Positions 1-11,879 of a stretch of 64,000 bases of DNA are shown piece by piece (within the stretch, counting starts at the first letter, position 1; every line of letters starts with the position of its first letter). The notes under the pieces were generated by a model. The model saw only the letters and a list, made by a program, of their open reading frames with translations. It had not been told where the DNA came from and searched no databases. The stretch lies in contig NC_083603.1 of the NCBI RefSeq assembly GCF_029168945.1, forward strand, positions 45,952,406 to 46,016,405. Reading direction: 5' to 3'. Position numbers and translations under genes: made by a program. Origin of the DNA: Cannabis sativa (Eukaryota; Streptophyta; Magnoliopsida; Rosales; Cannabaceae).

Positions 1-204
1 AACTACATGCAAAGCCTGTATTTGAGGCTTAGTCTAATATTACTTGTAATAATATGTATTGTGAACCGTATTTGGTCATTTTTTTTTTGTTTTCTACATA
101 AAAAATCAAGTGGTAAGCAGGTGGTATTTTTATTTGCTAAAAAATATTATTTTTGCCTTATCAATGTATTTTTGGTAGTTTTTTGACATGTTCGCAAAAT
201 AAAA

Positions 205-890
205 TTTCTTAGTAACAGGGTACACAAACTTATTAAATTATCGATATTATGTTAATAGTTTATCGACAGGTTCTCAATGCCATATTGCTTAGTAATAAAG
301 TTTTTATCCTTATCAATTTATCGATAATATGTTGATACTTTATTGATAGATTCTCGATATAATATTATTTAGTAACATGGTTTTCTGTCCTTGATCAATT
401 TATCGATAATATGTCGATGCTTTATAGAGAGATTCTCGATACAATACTGTTTAGCAACAAGATTTTTATCCTAATAAAATTATCGATAATATGTCGATAC
501 TTTGTTGATAAGTTCTCGACGATACAATATTGTTTAGCAACATGATTTTTATCCTCATAAAATTATCAATAATACGTCGATACTTTTGTAGATAGATTCT
601 TGATACAATATTGTTTAGCAACAACATTGTTATCCTGATAAAATTATTGATAGTATGTCGATACTTTGTTGATAGATTTTTTACCTTAAATTGCTTAGTA
701 ACGGGATTTTTATCCTTATAAAATTATTGACAATATATTGATACTTTATCGATTGGTTCTCTATACAAAATTGTTTAGCAACATAATTTTTATATAGAGC
801 AATTTATCAACAATATATCGATACTTTATCGATAGATTCTCAATAATTTTTAATGTAATTATCAATACTTTATCAACAAGTTCTCGATGG
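205..890. repeat. ATCGAT-rich tandem repeat, ~81-bp unit, about 8 copies
   Basis: Successive units repeat the pattern 'agcaaca..tttttatcc..aaaattatcgataatatgtcgata..' followed by 'ttctcgata'. The 'ttctcgat'-type landmark recurs near 273, 351, 433, 513, 597, 678, 756 and 838, a spacing of about 80 bp. Copies are diverged, so the array is old. It lies beyond the 3' end of the minus-strand Ulp1-like gene. A related array lies beyond that gene's 5' end at about 16.04-16.72 kb. Confidence 0.85.
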
Positions 891-1127
891 TTTAATGATA
901 CATTGCTGAAACTATTTCAATGTAATTTTCAATTACAATTACATCGACCATTGTAAAAATATTTTCCCATTAAAAAGATGACACTTTTTTTAATAGTATC
1001 AATAAAATACTCTAAATGTCTCAAAAAAAAAATATACATCTATCACCACAATTACGTCTCAAAAATAGACACACACAACCATCGATATCTTAACTAAGAT
1101 TCTGTTAGAATAGATCGATGCACCACC

Positions 1128-2060
1128 TTTCTTGGAACATCTTCATGTTCATATTCGCGCAACAACATTGAGGGGACGTGGCATCATCAGATACGCCACG
1201 TATTTAATGGTATAAACACTACAATCACCATTGCATCAAACAAAAATATGAGTAATAAGTATAGCATAAATAAGATATAATTAGTTTGATACTACATATA
1301 AGATATTTGCCTGAGTTTCGCCTTTGAAATAAGTTTGTGACTAGCTTTACTATAATGTATTTTTAGAAGCTGGCTACAGTTGTTTATATCTACTGGCAGT
1401 GTTTGGTTGTTGATCGGGAACTTACCAGATACATATTGCAAAGAAGGCAAGAGCCCTTCCCAGGTCTTTATGATGGTATCCAAGTCCTTTTTAGAGCAAA
1501 TGGTAGAATCATAGTCATACAATATTATTTTTCACAACTTGATGTCGACCTCATAAGCCACCCAATGTGAGTATTTTCAAAGAAAATGAAATACAGGAAG
1601 TCTTCCCCCCATTTTGGATAGAATTAGTCCTGTGTAAATAAAAGATCGAAAAATTAATATGACAAATTGAGCCAATTTGACAACAAAAAAACCATCGATA
1701 AAAATTGTACCTGTACACTTTACAGTACTAGAGGATATCATACCCCTACTAAAAGTTGGCCATCAGACCCTTGTGTGATTTCCGAACATCATGCATAGTA
1801 TCAGCCATATTTGTGGACTGAATGATATACTTTTATGGGGAAACATGTCTAGAAAGAAGTGGCATCGCCTTCTAAGCATATGGACGCATGTATCTACATA
1901 TTGCATATAATCTTGAATCCAATCCCTTCGTGTCAACAACCTCATAAACTAGGTAGGACCGTAATCACATGTCTTGACATCCCAAAGACGATGGTTGGGG
2001 ATGGCCTCACACAATTACCTACAAAAGCTATCCAACAACCTCTAATCCGACAGAATAAGG
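1128..2060 (-). pseudogene. Ulp1/SENP-like C48 cysteine peptidase domain, degenerate
   Basis: On the minus strand this encodes the C-terminal peptidase of a DUF1985-Ulp1 protein. Recognisable pieces, in gene order, are RRWIQDYM-like text with CVHMLRRR (about 1,945-1,800), a histidine box SHWVAYEV (His codon 1,565-1,567), an acidic box ILYDYDS (about 1,510) and a cysteine box NGDCSVYTIKYVAYLM (Cys codon 1,221-1,223). His, Asp and Cys are the catalytic triad of C48 peptidases, which process SUMO-type modifiers. The pieces lie in different frames separated by stops, and some gaps may be introns. Genes of this type are commonly carried by plant Mutator-like elements. That link is inferred here, since I see no terminal inverted repeats in the window. 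Very unlikely to be functional. Confidence 0.75.
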
Positions 2061-3009
2061 GGATCAAACGATGCAAAAGGCTTATATTTTTTATTCATCT
2101 CAGTATAGTCCTTAAACTAAGTAGGTTGGCTTCTCTTTCTCTTGCAAAACTATTCCCCATTGGTGGTCCATCTAAGGCCAACACGTCTCCCTGTGATTGG
2201 TCGTCACCCTATGACTGATTGTCACCTATGTCAATAATGGTGCCATTCACAGGAGTACATGGATCCTCATCATCATAAGGATCATAATCGCCAGGGTACA
2301 CACCAACATATTCTACCATGGGAGGTGATGCATGTCGTGCCTCTACTGATGGATCTGTTGTTGGCTTCTTCTGCAATATACACAAATAGATCTAAACTGC
2401 TCCATAATATTGTTATGGCCAAACTTTAGTTCTAGGTGGCTACTCTGATATGCCTCCTTCAAGTATTCTTAAGAAGAATAAAGACCCTTTGGTCAGATTC
2501 CATCCTATCTAACCTCTCCACTGAATCTCAGCAGTCAGCATGATCAACGTCTAAAGATGATGCAACAAATTAAGGCTCTGGCTCAAGAATAGTAGCAGAT
2601 TCAATGTTCCACTTTCTTTTTTTTTCTTGTCTCGTGAAAAAAGCAGGGTCCTAGGTGTCATCTTTGGGCTGTGCCTCATCAATACCCATCTCAATCTGAA
2701 TCTCAACATCATTAGTAAGTGATGGTCCTGGCATATGCCTCTTCATCTGGGTGAGGACACAACCCCTTCGTGAATACCAATTGCTGTTTAAGACGCACAA
2801 CAAAAGAAGTGTTAATAACAACAAAAAAATGTGTAAAAAAACTATCAAAAAAAAAAATTGGGATACTATTGAAATGATATAACTAACTATTTCCAACATA
2901 AAAGAAAGGTGCATACCTGATTTGAAAATAATGGTGTGAGGTCCTTCTTCCCAATCTCAGCCTTGTTAGTCCAGCTAAGCATCCTGGAAAAATGAATTCC
3001 CTGAGGTGA
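2061..3009 (-). pseudogene. End of DUF1985 domain plus acidic linker of the Ulp1-like gene
   Basis: Minus-strand continuation of the same gene. At about 3,009-2,916 it reads SPQGIHFSRMLSWTNKAEIG, the usual C-terminal end of DUF1985, and ends at a good donor site (CAG|GTATGC near 2,915). A T-rich intron of roughly 130 bp follows to an acceptor near 2,790. The next exon runs into an acidic stretch (EIQIEMGIDEAQPKDD), and a further acidic segment (GDYDPYDDEDPCTPVNGT) lies at about 2,320-2,240. The linker has low conservation in this family. In-frame stops and a frameshift near 2,780 make it a pseudogene. The upstream part of the gene resumes at 5,049 after a solo LTR. Confidence 0.65.
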
Positions 3010-3014
3010 ATCAT

Positions 3015-5043
3015 TGTAACGCCCTGTCCAACAGGAACGCCACGTGTGTGCAATTTATTTAAAATACCAATAATTATATAAGATGTAATTATACTAAAAG
3101 TGTGGGTAATTAAAATTTTGATAGTTAAAACTCAACCTTTAAACTATTTAACAAAAGATAAGTAACATGATTTATGGGGTTCCCCTGTTTTCAAAATATT
3201 TACAAACTGGTTTCAAAGTATTTTACAACATAAGCTTTATATTTTCCAAAATACAATCAAAATAGAGCATCCTCAGAATGGTCGCCTACGGCTGGTATGT
3301 ACATTGCTGCTGCGACCATAAACTCATGGTTGCTCGACTTTTGCCTTTCCTTTACCTGCACCATAAAGCACCAGTGAGTCACAGAGACTCAGCAAGAAAG
3401 TGATCAAAACAATAATTGAAAGAAAATGACTATCAACTTAATCTCATGCCATTATGCTTACTCACTATTCGATAAAAAATAAGCATTTCCTTAAACATCT
3501 CACATTCCTGGTACTTAATAAAGTACCACTTTTTACCACTCGTCACATACGAGCTGAATATGTCACTATCGTTGCCCGATAAAGCAAACGATAAGTAAGA
3601 AACCTAACCGCGGTTTCAAGAGTAATTACTCATAACGGTAATAACCGTTTCCAACCCTAGGTAATAACCTAGGCTTAATAAGCTTTAATCAACATCATAA
3701 TAATAATTAAGGTCACCTCCATTCATTCATCGATTTTTAACCACATACGGTGCTTACCACTTTTCTTATCTTAATTCAGAAGTCAAGAATATGGCCGACC
3801 TGGGTGGAAAAACAAGCTAGGCAATCCCGGTCCTATGTCACGACAATTGAAACACAATAAATACCTTAACATAATATTCCGGATTAAAACCCTAATTTAA
3901 AACCGATTAGACTTAGCCTTCACCATCTATATACTAATTCAAATAACTCAAAATTATTCAAAGGCAGGTACTAGGTTCAACCCCGAGCTAAACACGGTTC
4001 AGAGAAAAAAAAACCCGAGAAATTTTCCCCTGCTGTAACCGGTCGACCGGCTCGATACGAGAACCAACCGTCGACCTTCTTTGCCAGACCAGAAAAATTC
4101 TGGTTTTTCTCCCCCAGCTCGAACCAAAACCATTTCAGACCTAAATTGAATTTCCAGAACAGTTCAATATACCAAATACAACATATTCAACACATCATTC
4201 AATCACAATTCACCACTTAACTCAAAATCACCATCTCACATGAAAATCAAGCTCAAATTGCTTAATCAATTGCATTCAAACTAAACAGCCATTAAAATCA
4301 CATGATACTAACTTCAACACACCCAAAAAGAGACCTAAAAACACCATCACAACCCAGACTAAACATACAGCCACGAAATCCTACAACCCTCATCCAAAAC
4401 CAACCTAAATTAGTGAAATCTTCAATCCTCAAGGAAAAGAACTTACCTTCAAAGCTTCTAGGATGATCTTGGGTATCCAACTTGCTCAAAAGCTGAGAGA
4501 AATCAAAATGAATCCCCTGGTTTTGGCTAGCTCTAGGTCACGAAAGAGAGAAAGAGAAGAAGAAGGAGAAGGAGTGAAGCTTCCTTGCCTTGGAAGGTTT
4601 CTTTCTAACTTAAGTGAAGTGTTTGTTTTTTTTTTTTAAATTTCCTTCCTTAAATAAACAATAGGCAGCAGAAAAAAAAAATAAAAAAGAAAAGTCAAAA
4701 AAAGTTCCTTGAATTCCTAATTTACCCCTCTCACATAATTAATTTTTTTTTAAAAAAAACCCTAGGGGCATTTTGGTAATTTTACTAATTGCCCAATCCG
4801 ACATTCTAATAAAATTCTAACTTAATCCGGGATATTCTCAAAATAATTCTTTCATTTAATGTCGTGACATTGCTAACCACATAGCTTAATTTCCACAATT
4901 ACCGGGCCCAAAATAACGTATTTCATTAATTAATTGCTCAACAATTACCTAAGTAAGATCATAATCCTACTTCATTTCCCAAGTAATTACATATTTAATA
5001 AAATATGTCCATTTAAATATTATTTATTTTCTGGGATATTACA
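3015..5043 (-). mobile_element. Solo LTR (2,029 bp), gypsy-like, TSD ATCAT
   Basis: Both ends are exact. The element begins TGTAACGCCC at 3,015 and ends GGGATATTACA at 5,043. The 5-bp duplication ATCAT flanks it at 3,010-3,014 and 5,044-5,048. Removing it restores the reading of the DUF1985 gene across the junction. Read on the minus strand it runs from TGTAATATCCC to GGGCGTTACA, the common form of plant Ty3/gypsy LTRs, so I place it on that strand by inference. No second LTR or internal domain is present, as expected after LTR-LTR recombination. It has no coding potential. Confidence 0.85.
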
Positions 5044-5048
5044 ATCAT

Positions 5049-5499
5049 ACCTCTTCCCAATCTTTAGAATGGTCTCATAGGTCCAATACTGTAATGTAGG
5101 TACGAAGCCATATGTTGTATACTTGCACTTGTGCTGAACATCTAGCACCAACTTCTTCTCAAAGTTTGCCTTCTATTTAATCATGTTTTTTGTAGGGTGG
5201 ACATAAGTCTGGCAAATGAGTACTTCTCCAAGGAATCTTGAAAAGAAAATCAAGATCTTTAACATATCTAAGTATATTAGACAAAATATGAGTGTTTCCC
5301 TCACGATCCAATAACACTGCCTCCACAAACAAACACAACCCTAACTTGTACACGTCTTTCAGAATGTCAAAGTTTAAGAACTTATTCTAAAGTAGTTCCG
5401 TTTTCACACTATCAAATCGGTTGAAATAGAGGTTTATCAACCTATTTGCCCCCGAGTGGGCACTCTTCTCCTCATTTGTTGGCCCCTGTGTGAAGTTGA
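5049..5499 (-). pseudogene. DUF1985 domain, middle part, of the Ulp1-like gene
   Basis: Minus-strand text RLINLYFNRFDSVKTELL, then DVYKLGLCLFVEAVLL and YVKDLDFLFKIPW, is the core of plant DUF1985. Next come SFARLMSTLQK and, at about 5,110-5,049, YGFVPTLQYWTYETILKIGK, the conserved tail. Stops interrupt the frame (after VKTELL and after STLQKT). The copia element is inserted at position 5,499, in the codons just after EFAQITGL of the upstream segment (15,704 onward), and the text reads through the two sides. DUF1985 has no known catalytic activity and typically lies N-terminal to Ulp1 in transposon-borne genes. Confidence 0.75.
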
Positions 5500-7391
5500 T
5501 GTTGGGTTTTATGCCCTAAATAAAACTCATTTCAATATAATCAGATTTACTTATTAATATAGATCAGAAATAACATTTAATGTTGCATGGTTCACATGAT
5601 TTATTTCATGATTATATGTACATAATGTATAAATTCATCTGAAACCCTTTTCACATACTTGATCCTGTTTATTGTGCCGTCAACACATTGGAAAGTAAAC
5701 ATGACTATGTGAATAAAGTTTCCTAGATTTATCAGACACGGGGTTTTACTGATATGATAATCTACAACAGAGTTTACTTGCATTTGGAGAAGTGCTATGT
5801 TCTTTCCAGAGCATTGGTTAAAGTAAAGCTCAGGTTGGATGCATGGAGTATGCATCGGAAGGGACCAATATTGAACTTTGACTTAGATTTATTAAACTTA
5901 CCGTAATATCTATTCAAGTCAATATCGCCTAGTTGATCCTAGATCAAATGTTCTTAATCCTGTTATGATTAGGCTCAATCTTGAAAGGCTATTCGTGTTC
6001 TTTGATTTGTTAGTTAAGCCTACTTTTAGGTCAGGGTGATACGTACATTTTGGGAACACGGTAGTGCAATTGAGTGGGAGCGCTAGCATAAACATGGAAT
6101 CTATAGCTTCTATCTGGCGAATAGTAAGCAAAGGATGATCTCCTTCGAGCTTGACCAAACGAACATAAATGGTGGAGTACTCATTTCACATAAGCTGAAA
6201 TATCATTTATACGGGGTCAAGTGTTTTAAGGAATAAATACATTGTAGGGTGTAACGGTAATCCAATCCCTTTACAGTGTAGATCATTCATATAGAGGATC
6301 ATTGATCACATTAGGATTATAACAATGGATAACTAATGATGTGTCTATATGGTGGAACATATAGAGCATTCTATATACTGAGAGTGCAATTCTAAGTTCT
6401 ATGCGTGGATTCAACGAAGAATTAATAAGTTAGTGAATTTTAGTGCTAAATTCTTGATCTACTTATTGGAAGCTCGGTTATATAGACCCATGGTCCCCCC
6501 ACTAGTTGAGATAATATTGCTTGTAAGACTCATGTAATTGGTTTTGATTAATCAATTATAATTCACAAGTTAGACTATGTCTATTTGTGAAATTCTCACT
6601 AAGTAAGGGCGAAATTGTAAAGAAAGAGTTTATAGGGGCATATTTGTTAATTATGATACTTTGTATGGTTCAATTAATAAATATGATAAATGACAATATT
6701 ATTTAATAATTATTTAGAGTTATTAAATAGTTAGAATTGGCATTTAAATGTTTGAATTAGGAAATTGGCATTTTTGAGAAAATCAGATACAAAAGGTGTT
6801 AAAATTGCAAAATTGCAAAGTCCAAGGCCCAATCCACTAATGCTATGGCCGACCACCTATGTAGCTATTTTAAGTTCATTTTTTCATTATTTTAATGCCA
6901 AATAATTCAAACCTAACCCTAGTGGAATGCTATAAATAGATAGTGAAGGGTTCAGGAAAATTACACTTTTCTTCAGACTTTCTGAATCAGAAAAAACTGA
7001 GCCTTCTCTCTCCCTATCTTTAGCTGACCACTCTCTTTCTTCTTCCTTTGATAATTTCGAAATCCTTAGTGTATGAGTAGTGCCCACACACATCAAGTGA
7101 TACCTCAATCATAGTGAGAAAGATCGTGAAGAAATATCATCAACAAAGGAGTTTCAGCATCAAAGATTCAGAGAAAGAGATCCAGGTTCAGATATTGATA
7201 ATGCTCTGCTACAGAAAGGAATCAAGGGCTAGATATTTGAACGGAAGGAGTCATATTATTCCGCTGCACCCAATGTAAGGTTTCCTAAACTTTATATGTG
7301 TTTAATTTATCGTTTTAGAAAGTTCTTATTTAGGATGTTAATAAACATACTTGTAAGTAGATCTAAGATCCTGGTAAAATAATTTCCAACA
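5500..7391 (+). repeat. 5' LTR of the 10.2-kb copia element
   Basis: 1,892 bp, TGTTGGG to CCAACA. A TATA box (TATAAATA) lies at 6,931-6,938, placing the transcription start near 6,965. The short open frames in it (for example 5,601-5,855 and 5,919-6,158) recur in the 3' LTR and show no protein family; they are not genes. Confidence 0.93.
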
Positions 7392-7412
7392 ACTTGCCTC
7401 AGAGCCATGGTA
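7392..7412 (+). other. Degenerate primer-binding site of the copia element
   Basis: Directly after the LTR the sequence is acttgcctcagagccatgg. The usual plant copia site complementary to initiator-Met tRNA is TGGTATCAGAGCC. CAGAGCC is kept but the first half is altered. Confidence 0.6.
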
Positions 7413-10400
7413 ATTGATTTACTTGCAAGAAATTTGGACTTTAAAACGATTGTTTGTATGTTTTTTGGATGATATCATGTTGTATTGAGTGTTATTTGAT
7501 GATTGATTGATGTTTGTGAAATTTTTGTGAAAAATAATTGCGATTTTATCTCTGGAATTATTTTTATTGGATAGTATGGAAAAAATTAAGCAAGTTAGCC
7601 TTTTACAGAACTTAATTTGGATTTTATTTGAATTAGTTATGATTTTTTGAAGATTTGAAAAAATGGGGGTTGTGCTGATATTTTCCTGCGATCGCAAATC
7701 TGTCCGTACAGTTTCGAATTTTTTTGTTTTTCTTCAATTTTTCATGCTTTTTCATGGAATTAACTTCCAATTTTTTGTATAGTTTTGTATTTATACTATT
7801 ACTATTCCTAATTCAATTCTAATTATCATTTTGAATAAATTTAATATTTTTTAAATTTAATTCAAGATATTAGTGTAATTTGAATTTGAATAGAATTAGT
7901 TTCTATCTTCTTGCTTAAAAATCTATCTTATTTTTAAATTTGATTATATCTTTTTTAAAAAAATTTAAGGTCAGATTTTATAAGATATTTATAAAATCTT
8001 TTAAGATATTTTTAATTATATCTTATCTTTTAAATTTTTTTTTTTAAAATTAAATCTTTTTAGATATTTTGACCTTATTTAAATTTAAAATAAGATATTT
8101 ATAATCATGTAATTTTAAATAGATGTAAGATATTTTGCTAACTTTTAAATTTTGTTATTTTATTTATTTAAATTAAATTTAAAATCTGAAAAGAGATTTC
8201 ATTTATCTTTTCTAATTTTTATTTAATTTTTATTTTTAAAATAACATTTAATTTTTTAAAAGTAGTTAGCAAATTTTGAAATGATATTTAGGTTGGTTGA
8301 AACCTAATTTTTCAAAATTGTAGGTTTAATTTTAAATTTTATTTTTTTTAAATTTCGAATTTTCAAATTTTTTTTTTAAATTTTCGAAAAATTATTTTTT
8401 AATTAATTAATTATTTCGAAATTAAAAATTTTAATTTAAAATTAAATAAATCCTACATCCAACTATCCAGCTAACCTTGTTGCAGGAGTATGTGGTTTTA
8501 GCTTGTATGTAAGTTTTTAAAACCTATTATTACTTGATTGCAAATAGCCATGGTTACCTTTTGTCAGATCTAATGATCTGATGGCTCCCTTGGTCAAGAT
8601 AATAATTTGTAACAGGTATATTTACAATCTTCTTTCATCTGTGTATGACCTAGCAACATGATAGGACCCATCCAAAGTGTGCCTGTGTGAGCCTATGTGT
8701 TTAATTTGATTATAGATACATATAGGTTGTTATTACTAAAATAAATTATCATAGTTATTGATAGAATTTATTTAGGCCCATTTAGTTTTTGGGCCTATTC
8801 AATTAATAATAGTTGTTCTTATTAAGGTTAAATTCCTCTCTTTTGGGCTTTGTGTGAGAGTTGGGAGCCATAGAAGTGGGTACGACATACTGAACCCAGC
8901 ACCCCCTCACACAAACTATCCCAATTGTGAAGGCCCATTTGCCTGATTTGAACAACTGTACTAGGTTAATTACACTAGTTTAACCTAATAAAATTGATTA
9001 GCAACATAATTAATTTCATTTATTTTGAAATTAATTTAAGAAAATTATAGTTTAAAGAATTTTTTATTCTAAGCTAAACTATATGTATTTTCTTGTATTT
9101 AATTAAATATAGAATTATAACCATCTAGATTCTTTCTGGAACTTAATTTAAATTTTTCATTAAATATTCTTATTTAAGTTGATATTTAGTTATCTACAAC
9201 TAACCAACTTAAATCTGAATATCTTTTGAATTTCAAATTTCAAAATTAAGTTGAGGAATTTTAGGCATTGGTTATTAAGATTCTTTAGATATTTTTTAAG
9301 TTAATATCTTTTCGAATATTAACTTAAAATGGAATATTTTCAAATTAAGTGGTTACAACTTAATTTTTGATATTTAATTAAATTTAAATTTGAAAAATAT
9401 TTAAGTTTTAGATTTTTTTCTAATACAACTTAAATTAGATATTTTTTCAAATTTTGTGGAAAAGATACTTAGTCAAATAAGATATTTTCTAGATAGTTAT
9501 TTCTAGACTACTTATTATTTCTAATATTAAATAGGAAAATATTATAAATTGTGAAATTAATTATTTAATTAATTTTGGTACAATTTATTTTAAGTATATT
9601 TTTCCTAGTATTAAACTAGAAATTAATAATTAAGCCTTCTCTACACTTAATTATTTATTTCTTGAATTTAATACATTTAATTAATTTGAAAATTAAATAT
9701 CTAAGTTGATTTTTATCATCATACTTAAATATTTCTTTTTCATGACATTTAATTAAATAGAAAATTATTTTTAGTTGAAATTTATTTTTTCAACTAAATT
9801 TAAATAATTTTCAAAATATATTTTTTTCTTTATTTTATTAATCAATTTTCGAAATTGCATTTCTTAAATGCTAGAATTTCGAATTTTATCTTGAAAAATA
9901 GATTAAGTTGTAAATTAATTATTTATTTTAATTAATTCTTGGATCAACTTAAATCAATGATTTTTTGATTTATTGATTAATTTAAAATAAATTGAATTAA
10001 AGTATATTATTAGAAATTGAATTAATTAGTCAAAGGAAAATCTAGATAGATGATATTTTTGCTTGAAGTATTTTTCTAGTGTATTCAATTAAATAGAAAA
10101 TTAATATTTAAGTTGATTTTCATCATCATACTTAAATATTTGAAAATTTTCTTATATATTTAATTAAATAGGAAAATTATATTTTTTGTTGTAAATTAAT
10201 TTTATTAATTAATTTTGGGCCAACATTAAATTAGAATAATTTTTCCAGGATTAATTCTTTATTTTAACATGCATTTTCGAAAATTGTATTCTTAAATACT
10301 TTAATTTTTCGAAATGCAATATATATTTATAGAAAATTAAATTTGAGTTGTAAATTAATTTATATTAATTTTGTAACAACTTAAATTGAATATTTTTCTA

Positions 10401-10620
10401 AATATTTATTGGAAATTATTACTAAGATGGAAATAATTCATGTTATTTTCATATCCATCTAAGTAAAATTTATAAATATGAAATTAAAATTTATATTTAG
10501 AATTTTTCATTCTAAATTGGAAATTTTAAATAAATATATATTTAAAATAAATAAATTAAATAAAGAGAATAAAAAAAAATACAACTCACTTTAAATAATG
10601 AGCTTGATTATTATTAAGAT
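7413..10620 (+). other. AT-rich non-coding leader of the copia element
   Basis: About 3.2 kb between the primer-binding site and the first recognisable module. From about 7,730 to 10,600 it is dominated by A/T runs with recurring tttaattaaat, aaattaatt and 'ttcgaaat' motifs and no sustained open frame. Short phrases recur with variation; for example 'aagttgatttttatcatcatacttaaatatt' appears near 9,702 and 10,108, suggesting old internal duplications. A gag gene would be expected here, but I cannot recognise one. Confidence 0.6.
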
Positions 10621-10630
10621 ATTCGATCTC

Positions 10631-11470
10631 CATTGTTGGTCTTACAAAAGTTAAATGTTTTCAATATAACCTCGAGACGCTAGACTTCGTCCCCCTATGG
10701 ATGGTTATTCGTTGAACGCATTTAACACCGTAAGATTTCATTTGATAAGTGTTTTGTAAGTTTTCGTCTCTATTAGACTCTCCCCTACGGTGACTACTTA
10801 GAGATAAACTTATGAAACATGAAACAATGGTAGAGGCTCATGAAATGAGAATAACCTTGACTCTCGCCTACCGGGACAACGTTGGATTCTTATTTTGATC
10901 GAATAAAAGGTTGCTAGAATGGTTTCTATTTTAGATGAGCTGACAACTCTATTCAATAAATGATGCTTTGACTCTCGCCTACCGGACACCGTATCGCCTT
11001 GTTGAAAACCTTGGAAATTATTAAGGATTGTATGTTTTAGTATTTTCACTAGTCATTCCTACTTGCTATATGTTTATAATTTCTGAATTGTGTATGAATT
11101 TATATTGAACCATGTTATTTTTTGTTATTAAGTTGTAGTTTAATTTCGAATCTTCATTGTTGGTCTAACATGTTTGTTTTTCTAATGAGATAAATCCCTA
11201 ATGGATTTTCACCATTAGACATACATAATAGTGTAAGATCTCGAAAGATAAGTATTGTATATGCGACATCTAACTGTTCATCAATTGATGACACCTTAGA
11301 CTAGTATTTTTACAATATGAAACAAGAAGATTACATAAATATGATTACTTTGTCTTTCGCTAATCGAAGCATCGTTGGATTCTTATTTATAAACGAAATT
11401 ATCCTAAGTCCTCTTAGCTTATTCATTTCGAATTAGCTTCAAAACATATCATTGGATGAATGGTCTATAA
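10631..11470 (+). repeat. Two diverged copies of a ~500-bp module in the copia leader
   Basis: The phrase cattgttggtct(t/a)ac occurs at 10,631 and 11,155. The phrase gttggattcttattt occurs at 10,881 and 11,374. Between them, 'gtaagatttc..gataagt' and 'atgaaac..aga' blocks occur in the same order in both copies. The smaller phrase ctctcgcctaccgg also occurs twice inside copy one (about 10,861 and 10,974). No coding potential is apparent. The role is unknown; possibilities are a structured leader or packaging region. Confidence 0.7.
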
Positions 11471-11879
11471 ATCATTTCATGTCATTATATTTTCTCTTAA
11501 GAAATTAAATGACGCATATGATTATAATCCCGAAATTCTATTCCCAATTGATATAAATCCTCAATCTTAGAAATCTCCTACTTGTATGGGCAAATCTCAC
11601 TTAGAGTTTGTATTAGTAGTGGTGGTCCAAGAAAGAATTACTCATTATATTTGGTTGAATTTAAGTCTTTGACTTTAATTTTAGAATCCAAACAGAAATT
11701 TTCTTATATTTCTAATTCCAGATACAATACAGTTACACTTTCTCAAGTGTTTAAATATCCATCTTTTATTAATGGATTCAAACTGTATGGAATATGAGTT
11801 AGGTATTCTGTGACCAGGATCCACTTGCACTATTCTAAGAACTCTTTGATGTAACTAAACCTATGTCATCAAAAGACAC

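Noticed and set aside
5601..7108. Open frames of 84, 79 and 73 codons that recur near 13.9-15.4 kb
   Set aside because: They are duplicates because they lie in the two LTRs; no family is recognised and they lie in untranslated or promoter sequence.
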